Shown piece by piece: positions 45,546-56,691 of a DNA stretch of 64,000 nt. Numbering within the stretch: the stretch's first letter is position 1; each line of letters begins with the position of its first letter. The notes beneath the pieces are model-generated. The model was given only the letters and a program-made list of their open reading frames with translations. It did no database searches and was not told the origin of the DNA. The position numbers and the translations under genes were made by a program. Source of the stretch: Ligula intestinalis (lineage: Eukaryota; Platyhelminthes; Cestoda; Diphyllobothriidea; Diphyllobothriidae); contig JAYGXS010000007.1 in assembly GCA_036362985.1 (NCBI GenBank), positions 9,001,079 through 9,065,078 on the forward strand, read 5' to 3'.

Positions 45546-48500
45546 CGAGGTTTCTCATTCAGCAACAAGTCACGGTAGCTGACCTACAGTATATGACCTA
45601 ACTAATGCAAAATGCCAACATTTGTGACAGATTGATAATCACTCACAAAGTGGCCTAAACGCGTGTGCCAAAATGGTTAAACAAAAATGAACACTTTTAG
45701 GCGAATGTAAGAATGGAAGGAAATATAAAAAAGTAAAATTACTTTGCCTAGTGATAAGGACATTTTGAAAAAAGCAGTCAATGCTCAAAACATAAAAATT
45801 CGCCCTAACTCCGACCAGCAAATGCTAATAGAACGTCATATCCCATTTTGAGTATATAAAGATAAATTTCTCTGGGTCCATTTTCGTTATCTATATTCCT
45901 GGCTTTATATTACAATAAGTTTCAGCTCACTCTTAAAATTTCGGCGAATATTTTACAATTTTCTTTGTTTTCAAGCCTTTTTTCCATTAATATAGATTCC
46001 GTTCGATGTGTTTTTAAAAGCATTTACTGGAACGATGAGCTTTTGATATTAGTTCTTTCGAGGAGGTCCGTTGGGGGATATTTACAGACTCGCACAAACA
46101 GGAAAACTCATTGCCGGTAAAAATTAACGTACACAACAAAAGTTAGCAATAAATATGCTCAAGATCAATTAAAAAATTCTATAGTAAGTCACCTTTACTA
46201 AATGCGCTTTATTAAGATATTCGGCTGAGAAATATCTATGTACTTTACTTTTTTCAAAGTAAACGTAGTTAACTTCAACTACTTTTCTAATTTTTATTAA
46301 ATATAAATGATAAAATTTCTGCTGGAAATGAAAAAGCGCAGTTTCGTCTGTATAGTACTGCGCTTTTCAGTTCATTTGCTTCCTTTCAGGCTGTCTTCTA
46401 AGATTAAAAATTGATCAGAGAACGGCCGAACGACCCGCCAGGATGCCGGCTTCTAGATGGAATTTTCGGCCGCCCACAAAACGTTTATGCGATAAAAACG
46501 GACTACTTATTTAGTGCGCATTTCTCACAGGGATTTGAAATCCCTCTATTGAGACCGAATGTGGACCATATGTTCTACTTCATAAGTAGTAGAGATAAAT
46601 TGTCCAAAACGGTGCCCGAGGAATACACATGGTCCCAATAGAGGACGCAGATCATGTTCAGAGTTATTTGGAGTAACACATTTTTAGAACCAACATATAC
46701 GCTTCCTTCAAGTACAAATTTAAGAAAAAAACAGGATTTTCTGTCAAACGAGGAAAAGCAATATCTTGTTTAAAATATATGTAATTTAAGAAGAAAGCAA
46801 AAATAAATGTGAGTTCGTCATTTTTTTCGGATTTGGTTTTATACGCAGTATCTTGGCGAGTTCGTTTGGATGCATCTCAGACACGGACGCAGAAATGTGT
46901 ATTCACTCTGAGGAGTTGAATGGCATAACTTTAGAGAGAGAGAGAGTAAAATAGAGAGAGAATTAAAACTTTTATTTCGAAGATGGATATCCAACATTTT
47001 CAGCATAAAATGGCCCCATTCACTAGGACCAAGAGATAAGTTAATGAAATACTCAAAACTTTAGGGGTTTACATGAAATCCGCCATATTTATTATAAAGA
47101 CAGGTCCAATCTCAGCTTCGGGGTTTCCCTATCTTTACACGTGAGGTCGCATGTCAGAAATGGCTATACAGAACGCTGAAATGTCCATGTATGGCAAGAC
47201 ATATTTCGGAAGCCTCCGTATGGGAAGACTTCGCGACCAATGTGTCAGAATTGAGGGGATGAGCATCATCCGTCAGCGAATTGCTTGACCCTCGTAAAAT
47301 GCCGCTGTAGCATCAACTAAAGTGACATTAGAAACGCCAGGGGCTGAAGAGACCATTTGGAGGACGAGTTTGAAAATCAGTACGTTTTTTTTAAAACAAG
47401 GTTACAGGAAATAACTGAAGGAAAGTAGAATCTATAAATCGTCAGATTAGAACTTGAGGCATGTGTCATAGGAGAGAAAGCGACGGAAATAACGATGGGG
47501 TTTATTATTTGCTGTGAAAAGTGTTTCAATGTGAAGGTTCTCAGGGTAACACCGAGCTACCCCGGAAGGAGTATACCTTATTTGCTATAATATTTAGGGA
47601 TTTAGGACTGGAGGATGCTCGCAATCCTAAAACGCACTGGACTGCTTTCTGATCATTCAGTAGAAAACCGGGCCGTCCTGCATTACCTTGAGATACGTGT
47701 GAATTTCACGGGGATGCTCAACAACTATACCATCAGCATATGCGAGATTCGCATTCAGCTATGTGAGTCCCAATCGGAGTCTCAGCGGGAAGTGATGTCA
47801 TATGAGAAGTACTCAACGATCGATAACGTGACAAACAGTTCCATTTAAGTTCTGCAAATATTCCTGTCTAATTTGAAATTTATATTCTGCAAAAATATGT
47901 TTCAGCAGTTCACCATCGTCCTATGATTAAAACTCGTCGTTTTCACGCCGCCCGCATGTCGAGATGGGCATGTAGAGTTCCTTGCGCTGAGTGAGGGAGG
48001 GAGGAGGAATAAGGCTGTAGGTATCCGTTGTGGGTCGACTACGCGTAGGGAAAACCACAAAGTGTCGTCGAGGGGCGTGTGGGGGGGAGACGATATGCGA
48101 TCGCTACCTGGCGTCGGCCGCGAAAGTGGATTAGCGTCTTCTGAAAGCATAGCACTAGATTCGCTAACCGTATAGCCATTTCCTCGGCTGTTGGTAGCAC
48201 CAGCTGGCGTAGGCCCTTGGAGAAGTTGCCTGGTGTCCAGTAGACAACCTGAAAAGTCTTCATTGAGATACACTCGGTGCTTCGTATAGATCAGGTGTAA
48301 GATAAAAAAAACTCGAAATCGACACAGTTTCCCCTTTACTCAGCCAGTTTTGTATGTGTCCGCACTCTCCGTGTCAGGCTGGGCGGTCTAGGACTAGTAA
48401 ATTTTTAATAGTCAGTCTGCATTACTTCCATTTCCCCAGTCCAGCACCAGCGTGAGTAGTGCTCATCACCAGTGTCTACCTACCTGAATCCGGCCTGACT

Positions 48501-48930
48501 AATCATCTCGCTGTGGCTGACTCACACATGATCACGCTGCAGAAGCTGTGATGTCTGCCACGCTCTCACACTTCGGATGCCATCCCTCTCCGGAGTGCGG
48601 ACGCACGCCCGTCTGGCTGTCAACCTCTTCTTGTCCACTATTCTTGCCGCCCGGCGGCCCACTACTTCCCTTCCTACAGGAGACCACACCTGAAGAGCAC
48701 AGTGGCAAGAGTCTCCCTGCATAAACTTTAGACTGTCTGCCTTTATTTTAATTCCGTTTTAACAGACGATTAAAGGAGGCATCGCGATGGGGGTGATTTT
48801 CTCTCGCTCTCCCCCCCCCCCACAATTTAACTTTAATTTCTTCGCCTCCCCCCTGCCCCCCGCCCCCACCCTCCCGTCGAGCCAATTGCCGACACTTGAC
48901 GCCGCACCAGGTCTGAGGCAGCCATAATGA
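45546..48930. other. Large stretch without a supported gene
   Basis: 45600-47900 is AT-rich with short open frames. 47930-48280 is richer in G and C and has overlapping open frames on the - strand, but no domain or splice pattern was recognised. A short GA run lies near 46934-46950. Confidence 0.4.
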
Positions 48931-48939
48931 ACACCAGTC

Positions 48940-49400
48940 GGAGCGATGACTACTCGAATTTCTTGTCTGACCCGGTCTGACTGCACAGTGCGGTTTGAAG
49001 GAGGAGGAGGAGGAGGAGGAGGAGGAGGAATGCGCCAAAACCACGAAATCCGAGTTAGCAAATTTTCCCCTGGGGGCTTTGCACCGTCAGTTGTCTCTGT
49101 CAGGGCCGTCGGCGAGCGCGGCTGCATCTACGCCCCCCGCGACGGGTGAACGCTCATCGCACGGGCGTGGGGGCGGGGAGGCGACCAATGGATGGCCAAT
49201 CAGGGGTCGCTTATCGCGAAAAGTCGGCCAGTGCAGATCAGATTTCACTGGCCGGCGCAGGCGCCGTCACTTCACGCCTCCGCAGGCGACAGATGCTCAG
49301 TCGCAGATGGCGAGCCAACCGCTGAGCAGCACGTGCGCACCAAGCATGAGCCAATCAGGTGCCTAGCGCGATTTCGCAGGCGAGACGGCCAGTAAATGTG
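48940..49400. promoter_or_regulatory. GC-rich, CpG-rich island with CCAAT boxes
   Basis: After a GGA run (about 49001-49028) the block holds GACCAATGG and GGCCAATCAGGGG (near 49180-49205), GAGCCAACC (49311) and GAGCCAATCAGG (49349). Composition and CCAAT boxes recall the block upstream of the SIX gene. No adjacent coding exon was recognised. Confidence 0.3.
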
Positions 49401-49632
49401 CGACAACTAGAATGAAGACACTGACTAGGCCTTTTTGGAGGAGGAAGAAAAAGAATAGGGCATCTAAAATGCAAAAAGTGAAGTAGTAGGGCACTTTTAT
49501 TTTAGTGTGATAAACATTTCCAAGGGAAGGTTAGTAGGTCCTCGTGACAATAAAAGTGCGTTAAATAATTCGACATATTTTGGAGGAACAGACAATGGAG
49601 GAAAGCTCACTTTTGTATTCCAGCTGGGCTGT

Positions 49633-50115
49633 GAGTTGACCCAATTGTGAAAAAAAGGCGAGGCGTTCGGTGGAATTTGAACCCGCGTATCAGAGAAGGA
49701 CTTTACCGGAATCCAACGCTCTAACCTCTAAACTACAAACGCCCGCCTTGCGCCATGAATTTAATCACACTTGCGGTTAGAGCATTGGCTTCCGTTAAAG
49801 GCCTTCTCTGATACGCGGGTGCAAATACCGCCGAATGCCTCGAGATTTTTCACAATTGGGTCAACTCAAAATAAGCAAATCTGCAAAACCTCCTAAAAAT
49901 TGAGCCAGCCTAGTAGTCATTCTGGTGGATTCTAGATGATTGCTTAGGAAATCCTACTTGGGCAGTCAGCTTGCTGCCCTGTATTGGTGGATACCATATG
50001 GACGGTAAATTTGGGTGGGTAATATCGACTCAAGTGTGATTAAATTCATTGCGCGAGGGGGGGGGCGTTTGTAGCTTAGCGGTTAGTGCGTTCGCTTCCG
50101 GTGAAGGTGCTTCCT
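49633..50115. mobile_element. SINE-2 copies, one inverted pair plus a further head
   Basis: A - strand copy (49633-49745) and a + strand part (49765-49867) form an inverted repeat: arms 49633-49726 and 49775-49867 share TTGACCCAATTGTGAAAA and CGCGTATCAGAGAAGG. From 49870 to 50115 the leader and a new tRNA-like head (GTAGCTTAGCGGTTAGTGCG) follow in +. Confidence 0.7.
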
Positions 50116-52540
50116 ATGTTTTTTAGTAGTTTTTTAGTTTAGTACAGCGACAAATTAAAACAGTCAGGTAATTTGCTGATCGCATTCGTACTGAGGTCAC
50201 CCAGCCTCTCCTCTCTAAGTTAATGGCTACGAAATCTTCCCATACTATGTGCCAAATTTTCCGCCATATGTCTTGCTGTACATCGGCATACCAACACTCT
50301 ATACTTCCATTCCTAGCAGGCTAGCTCCCGTGTGAAGAAACGGAAATTCAGAAGTTGAAAACAGACCTGTCTCCATAAAAAATGTGGATATCATGTATAC
50401 CTTTAGACTTTGAGTATTCTATGATCTTTTCCTTTCCTTATCCCTTGCTCTCAGTGAATGGGGCCATTTTCGTGCTGAACATTTCGGATATTTACCTTCG
50501 AAATAAAGTGTGTTTTTTTCTCTCTCTCTCTCTTTCTCATGTGTTGCCAGTGTGTGCGTGCAACTAATGTGAGCCTATTGGACTAAACACTGACTCAGTA
50601 GGCTGTGCTAGTCTGCGTTAAGTGGACTCGCGTGCACCGAGAAAGCGCGCCCACGTCAGCCGAAATGACTGTGGTCATGGTAACAGGACTGATGCATGAG
50701 GCGATGGCACACACAGACCGTCACTTGACGCTGGTGTTTGTTTAAGTGCGCTAAAGATTGATGGAACTGCGCATCGTCCCACCTAACGGGGGTTAATGGG
50801 AGCACAGAAGTAACCCTCTGCGCAACGTGTGCCTGTTAACGGCGGTGGCCATGGGTCCACGAAGGAACCAGTAAACAACCATCCCACAATGCGCAATGTT
50901 TTTCGCATACGAATTTTACGAAACTGGAGAGGAGGAAGATGCGGGTATTTGGGAGGCTTTAGACGACTGTTTATGGTTGCTTATATGTTGGGGAGTTAAG
51001 TTTAGAGATGCGGCCGCCCAACCTCCAACCTTGCCGAAGCTGACTGTTCACGCATCAAATAAAAGCCAATTTAATCAAGTTACCTAATTCATTTAAGTAG
51101 AAAGACAACTTATAGTACAATATATGTTGTTGTAGGTCAACTACCTGTCCTGGTTTTGAACAAGATATTGCTGTTGCAGTTGCTTACCTTACCTTACCAT
51201 CTTATAAAACTGAAAAAGGCCTGCGGTTTATCAAGCTGGCGGAGGTTTAATCATAAAATAGCCTGCAAACAAAGTGAACGCGAGATCACCGGGACAATAG
51301 GAGAAGTAACTTGAGCTTTCGGTTTAATAAAGGAGGCCATCATCAGAAATTGTTAAAATGCATCAAAAATTAGGAGATTTTGTACTGAAACAAGGGGAAG
51401 GGCGAGAGTTGGTGATCACGATAAGGTTGAGTCCACGCCGTCTCACGACGTAGCAAAAGCGTGCGCCCTTGGTGGAGAACTAGGCCACGCCTCTCGGTCG
51501 AGTAAGCGAAGCGCGTGATTGCAGGGTGGTATAGTTATGTGTCTGTTGATTGAGTTAGCGTCAGATATCCAGGCCTTCATCCATGTGATCGCAAAGTTGG
51601 ATTCATAGCCTTCAATTCATTAAATAAATTGTTCACTCTCATTTGTTCGTTCGGAGATTTTTGCTCAGTCAACGCTAGTGTAATCTGATTACCGACCAAA
51701 TTAAACCGGAGGACTGGGCGATCGCTAGAAGGAAATAAACTAGTGGAAAATGAAGGCCCACAGACAGTGTGCTTAATCAGTAGAATGTTATAAATGGCTA
51801 AATGAAACCATAATAAACTCAAAATAAGTTCGTATTAGCCTGCTCACACATCTTTATTTGAATAACCTGATGTTTTGCAACAAAAAGCGCGCGATAATTC
51901 GATGAAAAATACAACCAATACAACCAATTTTCGAGATTAAACAAAATCATGGAAAGCAGGCTTTTCCTATATTTTTAAGCCGAAAAGCAACCGCACTTCG
52001 CTAATAAAGCGAAGCTACACCAAATAAACTAGGGTAAACGTAAGTAAAATAAGCTCAATAAACTAAAAAAGTAACCTCAAGTAAATTAAAACTACAAAAC
52101 TTAATAATTTAAAAAAAGTAATTAAAACTAAACTGAAAACCAAAGTAATTTTACAAATGTAAGGTATACGAAAACAAACTTACCGATCCGAATGGTAAAG
52201 CAAAACCAATAGAGCTAAATTGTAAACTAAACCAAATTTCTTAAACTAAAACTAACTGTTTACAAGAAAATGATTATAAACATAAGGTATAAAAGGACTG
52301 CAATCAACGCTTATATAAAAATGTAAAATATAATGCTTACTTTAATGAACTTAATAGGTATTTATGTATAATAAATTCAAAACTGTTCCATATAAGGAAT
52401 CTTTACCGATATATTATCCCTATAGATTTGCAGGCTACAAACGTATCGCCGATTTTCCGTCACTTCGGCACGTTGCATTACTATTATTCTGCCATGGACA
52501 TTTTCATTGATGTCACAAATTTTCTCCATTTTAAGTTTGC
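50116..52540. other. Stretch without gene; ribozyme-like module and A-rich tract
   Basis: It holds a TC run (50517-50534), the diverged hammerhead-like module (51283-51352) and an A-rich tract with few G on the + strand (52010-52340). Remaining sequence is unassigned. Confidence 0.45.
51283..51352 (-). ncRNA. Hammerhead-like module, diverged copy
   Basis: On the - strand: CTGATGA at 51346-51340 and GAAAGCTC at 51320-51313, with stem I TTT/AAG partly paired. The GATCACCGGGACAAT block on + corresponds to GATCGCTGGGACAAT in the other copies. Stem II is not convincing. Confidence 0.35.
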
Positions 52541-52543
52541 ATA

Positions 52544-52571
52544 TCTATAATACTAATAATAATAATAATAA
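52544..52571 (+). repeat. AAT microsatellite
   Basis: About eight AAT units. On the - strand it follows GGCCCATTGGGCCTGAAATA, which looks like the 3' end and ATT tail of a non-LTR element. Confidence 0.8.
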
Positions 52572-52832
52572 GTTGTATATTTCAGGCCCAATGGGCCTCA
52601 TCAATAAACCAAAAATTCGATAACACCAAGTATTAGAAATAATTGGTTTAACAAACAGTATCCGAAGTCTATAGCTATAAGACGAGTATAACTGTTTAGA
52701 AGCGAATTGGTAAGATTCGAAAAAAATGAATATAGCAGTGTCATGCGGCAGGTGGAATTCAAGGGCACACACAGATGAGCCACATCGTTATCTGGATTCT
52801 GACTATGTATTCTGGTACCCACTGCCTCTGTT

Positions 52833-52932
52833 NNNNNNNNNNNNNNNNNNNNNNNNNNNNNNNNNNNNNNNNNNNNNNNNNNNNNNNNNNNNNNNNNNNN
52901 NNNNNNNNNNNNNNNNNNNNNNNNNNNNNNNN
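52833..52932. other. Assembly gap of 100 N
   Basis: Exactly 100 N, the usual size for a gap of unknown length. The reverse transcriptase frame at 52933 starts immediately after it, so its 5' part is lost in the gap. Confidence 0.98.
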
Positions 52933-54052
52933 TGATCGGGTCGATCATAACCTCCTCCTTCTGAAACTGGCCTCCTTCGGCATAGGTAGCAAGCCTCTGA
53001 ACTTCATATCTTCCTATTTGGATGCTCGCACACAACGAGTAAAAATTTCCAATGTTATCTCCAACCCCACGCATGTGAGGAGTGGAGTTATACAGGGTAG
53101 TGTACTGGGTCCGCTCCTATTTTGCCTGTTTGTCAACGACGTTTCAGATTGTTTTCAGTATGGCAGACCCTTCATGTACGCTGATGATTTAAAAATCGCT
53201 TATCGATATAAACCGGCAGATCACAACATCGTGCTCGAGCTGATAAAAAATCATCTTCAGGCCTTCGCCCAGTGGTGTTGCACATGGTGCCTCACCCTTT
53301 CATGGCACAAATGTTCCGTTATGGTTGTTGGCGACGATCATCAACCGGAATTAAGCATTGACGGCCACGAACTAAATGTCCCAGGAGTTATCAAGGATTT
53401 GGGCATATCCTACTCTAATAGTCTCAACTTGTCAGAGCACTGTGCCCTGATAGTCTCGAAAGCACGCCGAACCACCGGATTTATCCTTAGAAATTTTAAG
53501 ACTATCAAGGTTAGAACTAGCCTTTATAATATGTACGTGAGACCTAGTCTTGAATACTGCTCACCCTTATTCAGTCTTCTGCGCACTAGTGAACGGAAGA
53601 AAATAGAATCGGTGTAGCACTTCTTCACTAGAAGAGTTTTCACTACAGAACACCGTAACTTAACCTACCAACAAAGGTGCGAACTTATAAAGCTGGATCC
53701 CCTATGGCTTCGTCGATTGCAGAAGGGTCTATTTTTACTGTTTAAACTTTTGAATGGTCAAACCTTTAATCCTCTTAGTACAATAAGGCAGCTTGAGCAC
53801 TCTCGACGCGCCAGTCATCGAGACGTATTTTTATTTCTTCCTATGGCACGCACAGTTAAGTACCGGCAATTCTTTTCAGTAAATGCCATATCAATCTGGA
53901 ATAAGCTGCCCAAAAGTATTAAAACCCAGCAAAACTACCCTATGTTTAAGAGAGCTATAACTAGTTTTCTACATTCAGGACAACTTTCACGAATTTTGGG
54001 TGCTGACTCGGTGGAATCTCTCTTTCACTCTGATGGCGTTCGTGGACTTTGA
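52933..54052 (+). pseudogene. CR1-like non-LTR retrotransposon reverse transcriptase, C-terminal part
   Basis: The frame opens DRVDHNLLLLKLASFGI straight after the gap (the DRVDH motif of palm block A), continues with SGVIQGSVLGPLLF (block B) and FMYADDLKIAY with an intact YADD catalytic pair, and ends RSIKTQ-type C-terminal ANAISIWNKLP to GVRGL and a stop at 54050-54052. One in-frame TAG at 53615-53617 interrupts it after KKIESV; the frame is the same on both sides. The endonuclease and N-terminal reverse transcriptase parts are in or before the gap. The remaining lineage could also be Jockey-like. Confidence 0.8.
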
Positions 54053-54489
54053 ACCCCGCCAGGCTTCATGCTGAAGATAATGCTGCTGAAGCAGCAGCCC
54101 GCAGTCTGCTAACCCTTCAGCCGATAGCGCGCAACTTTTGCCGACAACCATTGAAGGAAGACTGAGAACACTGTGTTCTTGTGCCAAATCTCTCCGTCTG
54201 GAACTAATGTTTTTAAACGATCTGAAACATTTCTCCTGCTGACGAGTCAACTCAGCTTACAACTGTACATTTATTCCATTTGTATCATACCTTTGAAGGC
54301 AGGTTTTTTTCACTTGAAACAAACTCCCTATCTCGCCCAGTATTGACAAAACAAAAAACCTGAAACCAAACTAATACTGGCTGCAACATAGGGAGTTTGT
54401 TTTAGGTTTTTCCGGTCTTCGAGGTGTTGGAAGGCGCCCAAGAGGTGCATTACCAACTCTTTACAATTGCCTGAAAACTGGCATAATAA

Positions 54490-54527
<38 letters not shown>

Positions 54528-56691
54528 CGTATCCCCACTTTCCCCAAAATATCGAAAAACAAATGTCTTCCACTCATCAACAACATTTCCAAACGAAATT
54601 TTTGTATTCGGCCACCTTGAAACCAAGCAGAATTAATTCTGGCTATCTAAACATTTTAAGGCGTAAACTGAACTGCTCTACAAACTAGGCCTATGCGACG
54701 GTCTTAAGGAAAAGTAAGATTATCAGAACGGACGATCTGCTTCTGGTCAAATCTACAGAAATACTAAGCGTCTCTCTGGTCAATGCTGGTACAAACTGAC
54801 GCCGATTTGTACTTATTCAATTAAATTGTATGTTTACAATAAATCCGATCTTACCTCAGACAAAATTTCGTTTTTACAACGTATGGAAAAACATTGTCAA
54901 AAAGTCCATGGATCAAAAGCTGCCGGACTAAATGGTATATTGCTGTTGCACATTAAGTCCTATTTTTCTGATATAGCACCCGGTCTAAGACATGTTTTAT
55001 GCATTTTTTATGAAATTAAATCGTCCAACTTCTGCTGATATTCATTTTCAATATTTCAGTACAGTATTATGCTCCTCTACACTTCGTTAGCTCGCTGTAT
55101 AAGTTGCCCTAGATGTCATTATATCATGTTCCTCTAAATTATCAGCCTCTTTAAAAATAGCAGATAAGGTCAAATTTTTCTAAAATACGTGAATAAAGGC
55201 CGCTGGGCATACGCGTGTGCATTTCTTTCCTATTTCTATGCCTTTACAACTGTTGCATGTCATACCATAAACAGGACGTCTTAGTGCGGCGCTCCTTGAG
55301 GGATTTTTTCTTGCCTTATAGGTCAGATATGCTGATAATATGGTTGCTGGCCGCACTATTAAAAAGCTGACTTAGTCTAGGCCCTGTGGGATGACTTGCA
55401 TCATGTATCCACATGATCGTCGCAGAAGGATCTTCTACCCAATAATTGAAAATAAGTCCAGTTTAGTTTTCGATCACGACCCTCTTCCGTTCCTGCACAA
55501 GTTGCCAGTAATTTTATGGTAATCTGACTTAAAATCTCTCATTCTCCCTTCAGCTTAAGGTCTAATCTGGAGATTTATTTATGTTTGAATTAACCTTTTT
55601 ATTCGTCGTTATTCTCTGATTATTTTCCCATTTTGTTTAAAAATATGTACCCATTTAAACCGTGCGCTCTGAATGCGCTATTCTGCTGCTGGTAGTGTTT
55701 CTTACGATCTTTTTACGGTTGTTTTTGGTATAATACAACGATACTCAAAAACGGTCAATTAATTTTCTAGCCAAATTCTACGGAATTTTGTCCTACCTTT
55801 TGCTGTACATCGGCATATAAATAGTCCATATTGTAATCTGTGACGTGACATTTGACGTATAAAGAAAGTGAAATAGCGAAACTTTCACCATAATACTTGT
55901 ATATTGTTATACAAACGCACAAAGACTTTAATTTATTAATTTGCATACTGACCACGTGAATGGAAAAAAGCTTTTTTTTTGGAATGTAATTTTTGAAATA
56001 AAAGCATTTAACTCATCGCTCTACCCTTCTTCTGTCTCATAGTTTTATAGGGAGCTCAAGGGTGAAAGCCTTCTTCCCTTAATAAAGTGACTTAATCATG
56101 TTTGTTGTCTTTTGTAGTGGCTAGGCCCACAACACGTATAAAAACGTATTTGAAAAGAAGCGAAGAAAAACTTCCAATAGTAGCTCTAACTTGCAGTAGC
56201 TAAGCTACCGCACTACGCTAATGGAAAAAGGTGGAAAAATGCATAAAAATAGCAATAAAAGGTAAACGATACGACTCACTAGATCCCCAACGATCCTCGA
56301 TAGCAGTGTCCAGGAAACTTACTAACCGCAAGATGGATGAGTTAACGTTGGGATCTTCGTTCGTCAATTCGAAGCCGGAAGAGTCGCAAGGAAATTCGCG
56401 TTCAAATCACCGTTAGTTGATCCTGATCCCGGAGATGATCACCAGAGAATGTTGTCGTTGACGGGCGAAGATAACAAAGACCGGTGAGTTTGGATGTTGC
56501 GGGAAATGCAGGAGAGTAAGCAGGAAATGCTCAAAACACGCCACGGGCCGTGGTAGCCGGAAGTGTGGTTTTCGAGTCATGCGGCGAAACTAAAAATGTG
56601 TAAGATTTAAACAAACGTTCAAAATGCATAATTCCTCCACAAGAGCATTGGTGGGTTACAAACGCTTGACAAACGAGATGAACAAAAATGG
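54053..56691. other. Stretch without gene; small inverted repeat and ATT run
   Basis: It includes an imperfect inverted repeat (about 54313-54345 with 54372-54405), an ATT microsatellite (54486-54527) and AT-rich unassigned sequence. The part nearest 56690 should contain the 3' LTR of the Ty3/gypsy copy on the - strand, but I could not set its edges. Confidence 0.5.
54486..54527 (+). repeat. ATT microsatellite
   Basis: About 14 ATT units. Confidence 0.95.

Noticed and set aside
47902..48273. A 123-residue - strand frame in a GC-richer block.
   Set aside because: No homology recognised, no splice sites chosen with confidence, and another frame is open over the same bases.
52601..53074. Open frame spanning the N gap on the - strand.
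   Set aside because: It exists only because N codons do not stop it; the flanking residues match no known family.
54328..54688. Asn-rich or Leu-rich open frames.
   Set aside because: Translation of an ATT run on both strands.
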